The translations under genes and the position numbers were made by a program. 61,754 nt of DNA, taken from assembly GCA_012514145.1 (NCBI GenBank), contig JAAZAV010000066.1:1-61754 (forward strand), read 5' to 3'. Below, in pieces: positions 18,381 through 27,492 of the stretch. Below the pieces are notes generated by a model, which was given only the letters and a program-made list of their open reading frames with translations, did not search any database and was not told the DNA's origin. The first letter of the stretch is position 1; every line of letters starts with the position of its first letter. Origin of the DNA: Clostridiales bacterium. Its GTDB lineage: Bacteria; Bacillota; Clostridia; Oscillospirales; CAG-272.

Positions 18381-20789
18381 TTACATTCCGGCGAGAACCT
18401 TCTTCATAGCCTCGGACTGGAGAGTATAGAGTCTGTAATATATACCCTTTTTCTCGATAAGCTCGGCATGTGTGCCGTGCTCTGCTATCTCTCCGTTGTC
18501 AATGGCATAGAGGTAGTTGCACTCCTTCAGCGTGGAGAGACGGTGAGCGATTGTGATGGTGGTGCGTCCAACAACAAGGCGGTTGAGCGCGTCCTGAATC
18601 AGCCGCTCGGTCTCGGTATCGAGAGCGGCTGTCGCCTCGTCGAGAATGAGTATCGTCGGGTTGAGCAGAAGTGCGCGGGCGATTGAGACTCTCTGCTGCT
18701 CGCCGCCGGACAGGGAACGGGAACCGGTGCCGACCACCGTCTCGTAGCCGTCGGGCAGATGCATGATAAAGTCGTGGGCAGATGCCTGGCGCGCCGCGGT
18801 GATGACCTCATCCATAGAGGCATCGGGACGGGCATAACGGATGTTGTCGGCTATAGTGCCCTTGAAGATGAATATCTCCTGAGACACGATGGCGATGTTT
18901 TTGCGCATCGATACGCCCTTGATCTGCTTGACATTCACACCGTCGATGGAAATCGAACCGGAGATAACATCATACAGACGGTTTATCAGGTTCGCCATGG
19001 TGGTCTTGCCCGAACCGGTATGTCCCACAAGACCGATGTGGTCGCCGGGGTTGATGGTCAGGCTGACATCTTTAAGGATGGGACGGTTGGGGGCGTAGTG
19101 GAAGCAGACCTTCTTGAACTCGATCTTGCCCTGCATGCGAGGTATCTCAACCGCGTCGGGAGCGTCGGTTATCTCGGGAACCGCGTCGATGATCTCAAAC
19201 ATACGCTGAGCGGAGTTGAGTGTCTCGGTCATGAGGTTGGTGAAGTTCGTGAAGAAGTTCAGCGGCCCGAAGATCATGCCCAGATATCCGAAGTAGGTGG
19301 TGAACTCACCGTACGTCATAACACCGCCCATGACCTGAATACCGCCGAAGCCCCAGATTGCCTTGGAGGACAGACCGATCAGCAGTGAGATCAGAGGGAA
19401 GATGGTGAGGGAGGTCATATTGACCGCCAGGTTTGCCTCATAGAGTTTTTCGGAATAGGAGTGAAAGCGGTTGGTCTCGTCGGTCTCCTTCGCGAACGCC
19501 TTTACAACTCGGATACCGGTGAGGGCGTCGCCGAGGAGCGCATTAAGCGAAGAGGAGCGGCGGTACTGCTTGGTATACATGCGCCACAATTTTGGGAGCA
19601 TGAACTTGAAGATAAGTATGATTATCGGAACGGGCACGAAAACTATCAGGGTCAGTTTCCAGTTCATAATGAAAAGGAAAATTGTCAGACCGATAAAGTT
19701 CAGACCGTTTATGATAAGCGAGGGTACGCCGTCGATGAAGAAGGAACGGATTCGCTCGGCGTCATAGTTGACACGGGTGATAAGACGGCCGGTCTGGTTG
19801 TTATTGAAGAAGCTCAGCGACAGCTTCTGCATTGCGGAGAAGATGTCAAGCTTCATGTTAAGCGTGACTCGTGTGGAGAGGTGGGCGTTTGCCCGGTTCT
19901 GAATAATACCGATGCCCATCGACAGAATAGCCATGCCGAAAATCACGCCGACCACGATATATACCCAGTGCTTCTGATGCCAGATACCGTTCACATCGAT
20001 TACGCGGTCGTAGAGAATCTGACCGTGGATAATCGGGTTGATAAGGCTTATGGCGGAGGTCATCAGCATACAGAAAAGCACGGTTATAAGCTGAAGCTTG
20101 AACTCCACGAAGTAATTGATTAGTCTGCGGACAACCGCCGACTGATTTGTACAGTAGTTGCAGATACGGCGGTCCTGATTATCGTATTCGCGGCCGCATT
20201 TGGGGCACTTTGCATGGAACTGCTCAAAGATGGGGTCGTCCTCGGAGACCTCTTCACCCTTCTGCAGACGCTTGACTATATCAATGAAAGCGAATAATTT
20301 CTTTTTGCGGGCGTTGGTAGCGTAGGCTATGACCATGGTCTTCGACATGTCGCGCGGCAGTTTGGCAAGCTCAGCCTTATCCTCGGGCTCCGGCTCGGGA
20401 GGCCCCTCCTTTGCCAGCAGACGGTTGGAAGAGACAAAGTTGTCGATATACATGCCGTGTATCTGCATGGCATCATAGACCCGATACTCGGCGTTTTTGA
20501 ATACTCCGGTTACCTGATCTTCGTCATTTTCATGGGACTTGCGGCGCTTGTCGCCTGCGCGGACATGCTCGCTGGCGCGTTCGCGTCTCAGCTTGTAAAC
20601 CGTCTCGGCGTCGCTCTTTACCGATATGATGTGAAGCTTAACATCCTTGTCAACCGCGAGCCAGGTGACACCGTAGTCTCCGTTGAGATCAAGGTCAAGC
20701 TCTACTGCGAGTATTATATCGTCCTGTGAGACGCCATGATCGGCATAGCCGGCTGCTGCATCTGCGTTCAGCTTGTCAAGCGGAAGCAT
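18381..20789 (-). CDS. ABC exporter half-transporter with long N-terminal domain and zinc ribbon (operon gene 1)
   Basis: An 802-residue fused permease-ATPase. Residues 1-190 are soluble, with a beta-rich first part and a charged stretch. A zinc ribbon follows (Cys195, 198, 210, 213), then six predicted membrane helices (about 230-530). The ATPase has GLVGHTGSGKTT (585-597 region), LSGGEQQR (693-700) and ILILDEATAALD. AAGGAGGT lies 10 bases before the ATG. It resembles the 743-residue protein in layout but not closely in sequence, as expected for a heterodimer. The substrate is unknown. The three genes run 20789 to 15135 on the minus strand with gaps under 100 bases. Confidence 0.88.
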   Translation of the reverse strand: MLPLDKLNADAAAGYADHGVSQDDIILAVELDLDLNGDYGVTWLAVDKDVKLHIISVKSDAETVYKLRRERASEHVRAGDKRRKSHENDEDQVTGVFKNAEYRVYDAMQIHGMYIDNFVSSNRLLAKEGPPEPEPEDKAELAKLPRDMSKTMVIAYATNARKKKLFAFIDIVKRLQKGEEVSEDDPIFEQFHAKCPKCGREYDNQDRRICNYCTNQSAVVRRLINYFVEFKLQLITVLFCMLMTSAISLINPIIHGQILYDRVIDVNGIWHQKHWVYIVVGVIFGMAILSMGIGIIQNRANAHLSTRVTLNMKLDIFSAMQKLSLSFFNNNQTGRLITRVNYDAERIRSFFIDGVPSLIINGLNFIGLTIFLFIMNWKLTLIVFVPVPIIILIFKFMLPKLWRMYTKQYRRSSSLNALLGDALTGIRVVKAFAKETDETNRFHSYSEKLYEANLAVNMTSLTIFPLISLLIGLSSKAIWGFGGIQVMGGVMTYGEFTTYFGYLGMIFGPLNFFTNFTNLMTETLNSAQRMFEIIDAVPEITDAPDAVEIPRMQGKIEFKKVCFHYAPNRPILKDVSLTINPGDHIGLVGHTGSGKTTMANLINRLYDVISGSISIDGVNVKQIKGVSMRKNIAIVSQEIFIFKGTIADNIRYARPDASMDEVITAARQASAHDFIMHLPDGYETVVGTGSRSLSGGEQQRVSIARALLLNPTILILDEATAALDTETERLIQDALNRLVVGRTTITIAHRLSTLKECNYLYAIDNGEIAEHGTHAELIEKKGIYYRLYTLQSEAMKKVLAGM

Positions 20790-20870
20790 AGATGGATTAC
20801 CTCCTTGTTTGCATGGATCGTCTGAGTATCAGTTGTGCGGTTTACACAATAACCGGGCTGAAAATTTGTA

Positions 20871-20899
20871 ATGACATAAATACCCGGATATGGTATAAT
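20871..20899 (+). promoter_or_regulatory. Promoter of the 114-residue protein gene
   Basis: ATGACA (20871-20876), a 17-base spacer ending in TGG, and TATAAT (20894-20899). It is an extended -10 promoter about 75 bases before the ATG. Confidence 0.72.
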
Positions 20900-20975
20900 A
20901 ACGGAAAAAGAGGGATGTCCGCACCGATTACCGAAGGTACCGTAAGCGCACATACCCGGGAAGCGGGGGAATAAT

Positions 20976-21320
20976 ATGTTCGGCAGGCTGTTCGGCCGCA
21001 GAAGAAAGAATGAAAACAGCGTGGCGTTCCGCCGTGAGATGGCAAAGAAGCTGGACGGCCGCCACATAAAATATGTGACGGAGCGCACCGACAGCGATGA
21101 TTTTGTCATCGGACGCGATGGGGCGCTGATAGTCAAGGATGACTGCCTTCTTGTCTATTCGTCTGCGAATGTTGTTTTCCGCGGGCGTATCGATGAGCTG
21201 CGCATGTCGGAGCTGCTCAGCCTCGATGGAGTTATCATCGAGGGCAGCGACATCGAGCACGACGGCAGGCATCGCAAGGTTATAGCCTACTATACATACT
21301 ATCTGAAGTCGACCGACTGA
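20976..21320 (+). CDS. Conserved small protein of unknown function, 114 residues
   Basis: It starts MFGRLFGRRRKNEN, a basic amphipathic N-terminus. A compact alpha/beta region follows, with YVTERTDSDDFVIGRDGALI, LLVYSSANVVFRGRIDELR, LLSLDGVIIEGSD, and an end in KVIAYYTYYLK. I recall similar short proteins in gut Clostridia without an assigned role. There are no membrane segments or cysteine motifs. GCGGGGG precedes the ATG and a consensus-like promoter is upstream, so it is probably a real single-gene unit, divergent from the ABC operon. Confidence 0.8.
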   Translation: MFGRLFGRRRKNENSVAFRREMAKKLDGRHIKYVTERTDSDDFVIGRDGALIVKDDCLLVYSSANVVFRGRIDELRMSELLSLDGVIIEGSDIEHDGRHRKVIAYYTYYLKSTD

Positions 21321-21917
21321 GACCGGCATATATCGAATATCAGTATTAATATATTCCTGCTCACATCGGAATAGGTGCCATTGCGCAGCAGCGTCAACAC
21401 ATGACACTGCTACAATATAGCATTGTGAGCATTATAGCAGACCCCGCCGCATTTTGCAACATAATTTTGAATTTTTATGATATTTCTTTGAAAATCGCAG
21501 TTTTTGCGGTTAGCCGGCGTCCGCGTAATCTTTGATTTTTACTGTAAAAGGGAATCTCCCTGTTCTCGGCGAACGGTCTGCGGCATCCGCATAATACAGT
21601 ATCTGTTATAGCATTTCGTTCCTTTCGAGCCGCTGAATCAATTTAAAAATATACGCTATTGACCGCCAACTTCGCTTGTGCTAATATGTCATCGGTGCAT
21701 AATGAGGTTTTGACAATGTCAGTCAATGAACGGGCGTTCGGAAAGCCGGTGATTGATGGAAATTCCATGCATTCCTGTAAATTCATAATGACGAGAACAT
21801 TCTAAGCGGCGATACATCCGACATATGGGCTGAACTAAACCGGACATAAGCATAAGACAGAAGACATTTATAAACCGAATCATAAAGCATAAAAAGAAAC
21901 GAGGGAAATACAAGACT
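21321..21917. other. Intergenic region with a promoter and long leader
   Basis: No open frame with coding character is seen in these 597 bases. It is AT-rich. A promoter lies at 21659-21687, leaving about 220 bases of untranslated leader before the lipoprotein gene. I could not match the leader to a known riboswitch. Confidence 0.6.
21659..21687 (+). promoter_or_regulatory. Promoter of solute-binding protein 1 gene
   Basis: TTGACC (21659-21664), a 17-base spacer ending in TGC, and TAATAT (21682-21687). The TG extends the -10 box. It resembles the promoters at 12501 and 46548 in detail. Confidence 0.68.
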
Positions 21918-23420
21918 ATGATAAACCTGAAAAAGCTTACCGCGCTGTCTATACTATCGGCAATGCTGCTCACATCGTTTGCTTCATTTACCGCATGCGG
22001 CGGAGGAGACACTCCCGTGCAGGATGCCGACACTTCGTCCGGTGAAACCACCGCCGCCGAAACCACCGCTCCTCCGACCAATGAGGAATTGCTTGCAGCT
22101 ACACGCGCAAGTCTGCCAAAGGTCGACTTCGAGGGTTATACCTTCACGGTTCTTGACCGCGACGAGTCCAATATCAAGTGGTTTACCTATGATGTCTTTG
22201 CGGAGAACATCAACGGCGACCCGATTAACGACGCGGTGTATGAACGCAACAGCATACTTGAGGATTTATACAATATCAAGATAGCCGAAAAGAAAGTCGC
22301 CAGACCTGTTAACGATGCTGCGACCGCCATACTCGCCGCCGACGAATACTTTGACACGCTGACCGACGGGCTGACACATCTTGCAAAGACTCTGGCGGCT
22401 CCCGGCTATGTTGTAGACTATCACACCATAGACACCATCAAGCTGTCAAATGATTGGTGGGACTCGCAGATGTCGTCAGGACTTTCGGTCAACAACAAAC
22501 TTTACTATGCCACCGGCGATATCTCGATAATGGACAACAGCGGCACATGGTGCGTCCTGTTCAACAAATCCATGATCGAGGACTTCTCGCTCGATAAGCC
22601 TTATGCACTGGTCGAGGACGGCACCTGGACGCTTTCAAAGATGTATGATATGGCTAAGGTTGTGGCTTTGGACATAGACGGCGACGGAAAAATGGGCGAT
22701 TGGGATCAGTATGGGGTTATGAGCGAAACCTACAACACCTTCGCATTCTGGAGCTGCTCCGGAGAACTGATAACCAAAAAGGACAGCGACGACCTGCCGG
22801 TGCTTTCCATGTATAACGACCGCAGCGCCGCAGTGCTTGAGCTGGTGCAGGACATACAGCTTGATTTGGTCGTTACGATAACAGGTCCGCGCCACTCTAA
22901 AGCGATGGCGGAGGGCGTCAATGTGGCGTTCAAGAACGGACTCGGACTGTTCATCTTCGGCGGTATGATGCTGATAACCGATTACCGTGCCAGCGAAGTG
23001 GATTTCGGCATAGTTCCCGCTCCGAAGTACGACGAAGCGCAGGAACGCTACTACAACACCTACAGCTACGGCAACTGCACCGCATACTCGATCCCGATCA
23101 CCGCCTCAGACCTTTCCCGCACCGGCACGATAATGGAATCGATGGCGGCTCTTTCCAAGTATTCCCTTACTCCGGCATACTACGAGATAACTCTGGAAGG
23201 CAAATTCCTGCGCGACGAGGAATCAAAGGATATGCTTGATCTGGTGCTTTCGACCCGCAACTTTGACCTGGGTAGCATATACGACTGGGGCGGTGTGTTC
23301 TCGATTTTCGCCGCCATGTATAACGCGAAGGCTTACGACTTTGCCTCCCGCTATGCTGCCGTCGAAGAAAAAGCAAACAAGGCTATCGCCGAATTTATCG
23401 AGAAAATCAACGAACAATAA
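21918..23420 (+). CDS. Extracellular solute-binding lipoprotein 1
   Basis: A 500-residue cluster-1-like ABC binding protein, anchored at Cys27 of a lipobox (SFTAC). A Thr/Glu-rich linker (SSGETTAAETTAPP) follows. NGDPINDAVYERN and YYEITLEGKFLRDEESKDML recur in the two related proteins at 45001 and 46720. D252-x-D-x-D-G (DIDGDGKMGDWDQYG) is an EF-hand-like calcium loop, common in sugar-binding proteins of this family. No permease or ATPase gene is next to it, so it must use a transporter encoded elsewhere or serve as a sensor. A carbohydrate ligand is likely from the family. Confidence 0.9.
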   Translation: MINLKKLTALSILSAMLLTSFASFTACGGGDTPVQDADTSSGETTAAETTAPPTNEELLAATRASLPKVDFEGYTFTVLDRDESNIKWFTYDVFAENINGDPINDAVYERNSILEDLYNIKIAEKKVARPVNDAATAILAADEYFDTLTDGLTHLAKTLAAPGYVVDYHTIDTIKLSNDWWDSQMSSGLSVNNKLYYATGDISIMDNSGTWCVLFNKSMIEDFSLDKPYALVEDGTWTLSKMYDMAKVVALDIDGDGKMGDWDQYGVMSETYNTFAFWSCSGELITKKDSDDLPVLSMYNDRSAAVLELVQDIQLDLVVTITGPRHSKAMAEGVNVAFKNGLGLFIFGGMMLITDYRASEVDFGIVPAPKYDEAQERYYNTYSYGNCTAYSIPITASDLSRTGTIMESMAALSKYSLTPAYYEITLEGKFLRDEESKDMLDLVLSTRNFDLGSIYDWGGVFSIFAAMYNAKAYDFASRYAAVEEKANKAIAEFIEKINEQ

Positions 23421-23506
23421 TTTTATCCTCTCATATACCATTACCATTCACGGCAGATTGCGCCCGCAATCTGCCGAATATAATAAAACAAACGGAGGAA
23501 ACCAAA

Positions 23507-24277
23507 ATGTCAGCAATTGAAGCTCTTAAGAATAAACTAATCAATCGGGAAAAGATTGTCGGGCATCACATGGGCGGATTGATTTACGCCGAATTGCCGG
23601 TTTATTACAAGAACGGCGGGGCGGATTTTATGCTATACGACCTTGAGCACGGCACATATACGCCCGAAAGCATATACGACATGCTGATGACCGCCCGCCG
23701 GGTCGATATGATATCGATTATAAGAGTTGCCGACTACGACTATCACTGCATCTCCCGTGTGCTTGACATGGGCGCCGACGGCATTCTGCTCCCCCGCACC
23801 GAAACTGCCGCTCAGGTGGCAAATGCGCTCAAGTGCATGCGTTTTTATCCCAAGGGGAAGAAGGGCGTGGGCGGCAGAGCGCTGAAACCGGGCGAGACCA
23901 TTCAGAAGTTCAATGAGGACAGACTCTTGTTCGTTCAGATTGAGTCGCCGCTGGGCGTGAGCAATCTTGACGAGATGTTAACTTTGTACGGCGACGAAAT
24001 AGCCGGTATAATCATCGGTCCCAGCGATATGAGCATCGCCTGCGAATGCAATCTTGATACAAACGCCGCGCCGGTGGTCGAAAACATCAGGCGCACCGTT
24101 GAAATCTGCGGGGCGCACAAAAAGTCGGTGGGTATATACATGAGCGAATCGCAGATAAAACAGCGATACGACGAGGGGATGAACATATTCTGGGTCGGCT
24201 CGGAAATGTCGCTTATCACAAGCGGAGTTAGGAAAATCGGCAGCTTTGTCAAGGGGCTGGGACAGGAGAGCGAGTAA
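23507..24277 (+). CDS. HpcH/HpaI family aldolase
   Basis: Class II, metal-dependent aldolase of 256 residues that splits 2-keto-3-deoxy acids into pyruvate (or a keto acid) and an aldehyde. DFMLYDLEHGTYTPE holds the catalytic His. GADGILLPRTETAAQV, FVQIESPLGVSN (metal Glu) and IIIGPSDMSIACE (metal Asp) follow in the usual order. CGGAGGAAA precedes the ATG. It lies between the binding lipoprotein and a 2-hydroxyacid dehydrogenase, which suggests sugar-acid breakdown. The exact substrate is open. Confidence 0.9.
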   Translation: MSAIEALKNKLINREKIVGHHMGGLIYAELPVYYKNGGADFMLYDLEHGTYTPESIYDMLMTARRVDMISIIRVADYDYHCISRVLDMGADGILLPRTETAAQVANALKCMRFYPKGKKGVGGRALKPGETIQKFNEDRLLFVQIESPLGVSNLDEMLTLYGDEIAGIIIGPSDMSIACECNLDTNAAPVVENIRRTVEICGAHKKSVGIYMSESQIKQRYDEGMNIFWVGSEMSLITSGVRKIGSFVKGLGQESE

Positions 24278-24285
24278 TCGGTAAA

Positions 24286-25236
24286 ATGAAAATAGTGAAT
24301 ATAGAAACCGACCGCCGGGGAGAGCATGAGGAAAAGGTGTTTTCAGCGCTGGGCGCTGATTACAGATGCGTCAACTGCGGCGGCGATACGGGCATTATCG
24401 CGCGTGAAGCCGGCGATGCCGATGTCATTCTGTTCACCGCGTCAAAGGTAAACAAGGAACTCATAGACAGTCTGCCGAAAGCCCGGCTCTTTGTCCGTTA
24501 CGGCGTGGGTTATGATAATGTCGACCTGGAATACACCAAATCCCGGGGCGTCAAAGTCTGCAATTCGCCTTCTTATGGTTCCTACGACATTGCCGAGCAT
24601 GCCTTTGCGCTGCTTATGGCTGTGAATCGGAAAATCGCCGCCTACGACCGCGGAATACGCGCCGGCACATTCGGTAAAAGCGCCGATTACAAGTGTTACC
24701 GGCTTGAAGGCAAGACGCTCGGGCTTATTGGGTTCGGGCGGATTGCCCGCAGAATGCTCAAATTTTCATCGGGATTCGGCATGAACGTGCTTGTTTACGA
24801 TCCCTATGTGGGGGAGGATGTTATATCTCTGCAGGAAGCGCGCAAAGTCGGTTTTGAAGAAGTTTTAATCGATTCCGACTACATATCTATACACGCGCCG
24901 CTGAACTCCGAAACCGCAGGGATGTTCGGCACGCCCGAATTCGAAAAAATGAAGGATACTGCGGTGATTATAAACACCGCCCGGGGCGGACTTATCAAAA
25001 CAGGAGACTTAATTGAAGCGCTGCGCAGCCGGACTATCCGCGGCGCCGGAATAGACGTATACGACGACTATCCGAGAAGCGCCGACCACCCGCTGGCATT
25101 GCTCGACAATGTTGTTCTGACTCCCCACGCCGCATGGAATTCGGTTGAGGCGGCGTATGCTCTGCACGAAGAAGTCGCGGATGAGGTAGCGCGTTTTATC
25201 AGAGGCGAAGAACTGCGGAACGTGGTGAATAAGTAA
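24286..25236 (+). CDS. D-isomer-specific 2-hydroxyacid dehydrogenase family
   Basis: NAD(P)-dependent reduction of 2-keto acids is the family reaction. The 316 residues show the split catalytic domain and a Rossmann fold with GLIGFGRIARRML. Catalytic Arg is in NTARGGLI and His in LTPHAAWNS. The usual catalytic Glu (DVxxxEP) is replaced: the motif reads DVYDDYP, with Tyr262 in its place. Activity may therefore be altered. It starts 8 bases after the aldolase gene, so the two are cotranscribed; it could reduce the keto acid that the aldolase produces. Confidence 0.88.
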   Translation: MKIVNIETDRRGEHEEKVFSALGADYRCVNCGGDTGIIAREAGDADVILFTASKVNKELIDSLPKARLFVRYGVGYDNVDLEYTKSRGVKVCNSPSYGSYDIAEHAFALLMAVNRKIAAYDRGIRAGTFGKSADYKCYRLEGKTLGLIGFGRIARRMLKFSSGFGMNVLVYDPYVGEDVISLQEARKVGFEEVLIDSDYISIHAPLNSETAGMFGTPEFEKMKDTAVIINTARGGLIKTGDLIEALRSRTIRGAGIDVYDDYPRSADHPLALLDNVVLTPHAAWNSVEAAYALHEEVADEVARFIRGEELRNVVNK

Positions 25237-25366
25237 GGGTGCATGGTTTGAGGCAAAAGTTCGGCAGCCCGAATGAATAACAGCCCTTTGTTTCAGTATA
25301 ATGTAATTGCAGCACCTGAGCCCGCTTAAACGCAGAATGTAAGTATCCATAAAGGAATATGTAAAT

Positions 25367-26215
25367 ATAGAGACCAAAACAGCGCTTCAGGTACATCACG
25401 AATCTTACTGTGATGAAATGCTTAGAATCACGGCGGAAGTCGGATATAAATATGTCTCGATTGCCTTCGGTTCTGGGGTGACTTTGCAGCCGTTTGACTG
25501 GGTTGATGAAATAGTCCGCATAAAAAAGCTGATTGACAGCCTGGGGCTCGTTTGCGTCATGACACACGCGCCCTATTACGACCTGCGCATATCTGCGGAG
25601 ATTACCGACGAGAACATGGAAAGGGCGCTGCTCCGCTGTGTTGAAGCGACAGCCATGCTCGGCGCCGAAATCGCGGCGATACATCCGCGCGGCTATTATG
25701 CCGGCGGTGTTGAGCAGACTGTAAAATCATATGAGATCAATGTAAAAAACATAGCGCCGCTTGTAAAAAAGGCGGGAATCTGCGGCTGTCTCATTGGAAT
25801 CGAGAATCTGCCAACTTTCCCCGGCTGGGACATGACATTCTACTCGAATTTCCCGCAGGAACACAAGAGGCTGATAGACAGCTTCAGTCGTGATTCGGTC
25901 TGCGGCGTCTGGGACTTCGGACATTCATTCCTTGCGAACGAAGATCCGACAGCCGCCTTGAAGCTGCTCGGCAGCAGAATCCGCGGCACACATGTTCATG
26001 ACAACAACCGCAAAAACGATGACCATCTGCCGCCGTATTTCGGCTCAATCAACTGGAAAACCGAGATTGAAGCGTTAAAGCAGACAGGCTATACCGGTTA
26101 TCTTACGATGGAGCTTGAATATCAGTCAAGAATAAACGAGCGCGATTTTATCAGGGAATATTTCAAAACCGCTCACGATAATTGCGACAAGCTGTCCGCC
26201 ATGCTCTGTGACTGA
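25367..26215 (+). CDS. Sugar phosphate isomerase/epimerase family, start codon unclear
   Basis: TIM-barrel enzyme of the xylose-isomerase-like superfamily. Metal-site regions are IAAIHPRGYY, LIGIENLPTFPGWD, CGVWDFGHSFL, RGTHVHDNNRKNDD and YLTMELEYQS. The first ATG in frame (25418) would remove the first strand and helix. The frame is open upstream, and its translation (ETKTALQVHHESYCDEM) fits the family. No ATG, GTG or TTG occurs there; an ATA at 25367 lies 10 bases after AAAGGA. Either an ATA start is used, or a small mutation broke the start. From ATG 25418 the protein is 265 residues. Confidence 0.8.
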   Translation: METKTALQVHHESYCDEMLRITAEVGYKYVSIAFGSGVTLQPFDWVDEIVRIKKLIDSLGLVCVMTHAPYYDLRISAEITDENMERALLRCVEATAMLGAEIAAIHPRGYYAGGVEQTVKSYEINVKNIAPLVKKAGICGCLIGIENLPTFPGWDMTFYSNFPQEHKRLIDSFSRDSVCGVWDFGHSFLANEDPTAALKLLGSRIRGTHVHDNNRKNDDHLPPYFGSINWKTEIEALKQTGYTGYLTMELEYQSRINERDFIREYFKTAHDNCDKLSAMLCD

Positions 26216-26349
26216 ATGACAGTCCATATGTAACCTGTTATACTGAACTTGTAAGCGGGGTGGTAAAATGTGAAGCATTAAGTATTGAATCAGTATGATC
26301 TGATGTAATTGAACGTTAATATAAACAATAACCTGCGGAGGAAAAGAAA

Positions 26350-27252
26350 ATGAAAAAACTCGGGATTGTTCTGATGATAGCCATGGTGCTCAGCCTTATT
26401 GCCGTTCCGATATCGGCGGCAGACAGCTTTACTGTTCCCGGCACCCATACCCCTCCCGTCATCGACGGTGAAATAGACAGTTTCTACATGAAGATCAACG
26501 ACTTTTACAGCAGTGACAGTTTCAAGACCAATGCCGACCCGGATAAATCTATAAAAGGCTCGGCATATGCGACATACGACAAAAACAATTTCTATTTTCT
26601 TTTAGCGGTCGAGACGCCCGTCAACGAGAATTTCGCGGATAACGCCCTTGATATGGGCGTATCTGTCTGCGGCTATCTGGCACTTCTTTCTACCGCGCCC
26701 GGCGGCGGATGGACGGACGATTCGCGCTTTGAAGCAGGCATCGCCCTTTCTAATGACGGTCAGCAGATGTGGAAGGTCTGCAGCCCGGCTAACATCAAAG
26801 ACTCAAGCCACGAAAAAGCCGTATGGGCAAAATGTCCGTTCACGGGCTTTACCCGTCGCGACGAAGCGTCGAAGTATAACTTCTATGAGTTTCAGATTCC
26901 CTGGTCATTCCTTGACAGAACAGGGAAAATGACTTTCACAGAAGGCTCGAAGATCACCCTGAATTATTCCGCGACTATACATAAGCGCGATGAATATTCA
27001 GCCGGTAAGGCTCATTACATGGAATACGGCGGCGGTGTATGGAACGGCGGTTATGAGGACGGCGCAGTTCTGACCCTCGGAGCGATTCCGATACTGGTAG
27101 AAACGACTGCCGCCGCAGCGGCTTCGGGCACGACAGCTGTACCGGCAGCGCAGACAGGCGATACGGGAGTAGTATTGTATGCCGTTATCGCCGCAGCCGC
27201 TCTTGCTGTATTTGCCATCGGCAAAAAGCAGAGAAAGCAGATTATCGGCTGA
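26350..27252 (+). CDS. Secreted CBM9-like protein with C-terminal QTGD anchor
   Basis: A 300-residue surface protein. A signal peptide (about 1-24, ending SAADS) is followed by a beta-sandwich region beginning THTPPVIDGEIDSFY, a pattern typical of CBM9-like sugar-binding domains. The end has a Thr/Ala linker, AAQTGDTGV, a hydrophobic helix and KKQRK, which is a sortase-like signal. GCGGAGGAAAAG precedes the ATG. Similar ends occur in the proteins at 48345 and 49259. It is probably a wall- or membrane-held glycan binder; the ligand is unknown. Confidence 0.75.
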   Translation: MKKLGIVLMIAMVLSLIAVPISAADSFTVPGTHTPPVIDGEIDSFYMKINDFYSSDSFKTNADPDKSIKGSAYATYDKNNFYFLLAVETPVNENFADNALDMGVSVCGYLALLSTAPGGGWTDDSRFEAGIALSNDGQQMWKVCSPANIKDSSHEKAVWAKCPFTGFTRRDEASKYNFYEFQIPWSFLDRTGKMTFTEGSKITLNYSATIHKRDEYSAGKAHYMEYGGGVWNGGYEDGAVLTLGAIPILVETTAAAAASGTTAVPAAQTGDTGVVLYAVIAAAALAVFAIGKKQRKQIIG

Positions 27253-27325
27253 ATCAGAGCGTTTCATACCGTATAGTATTCCATTCTATAAATGGTTATT
27301 ATTCTGAAAAGATTATAAGTAAACA

Positions 27326-27365
27326 AAAGGACTGCAGCGAAATTCGTGTTTTGCTGCAGTCCTTT
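27326..27365 (+). terminator. Terminator after the CBM9-like gene
   Basis: AAAGGACTGCAGC pairs perfectly with GCTGCAGTCCTTT. It lies 74 bases after the stop codon. Confidence 0.75.
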
Positions 27366-27389
27366 GCCGATTTCCGTTTAGATATAAAA

Positions 27390-27433
27390 AACAAACACGG
27401 ATTCAAGCCGAAATTCTTGAATCCGTGTTTGTT
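27390..27433. terminator. 18-bp perfect hairpin between convergent genes
   Basis: AACAAACACGGATTCAAG pairs perfectly with CTTGAATCCGTGTTTGTT. On the minus strand it is followed by TTTTTATATC, so it should end the TRIC-family transcript. Confidence 0.82.
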
Positions 27434-27492
27434 ATTCCGACGTGCTTATTATAAACGGCAGGCACTGCCAAATCTGTCTGTTTATCACGCCG

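Noticed and set aside
17717-18409. Hydrophobic Phe/Leu-rich repeat frame opposite the DUF1854 gene
   Set aside because: The repeat is the antisense of the charged octapeptides; the DUF1854 domain fixes the coding strand.
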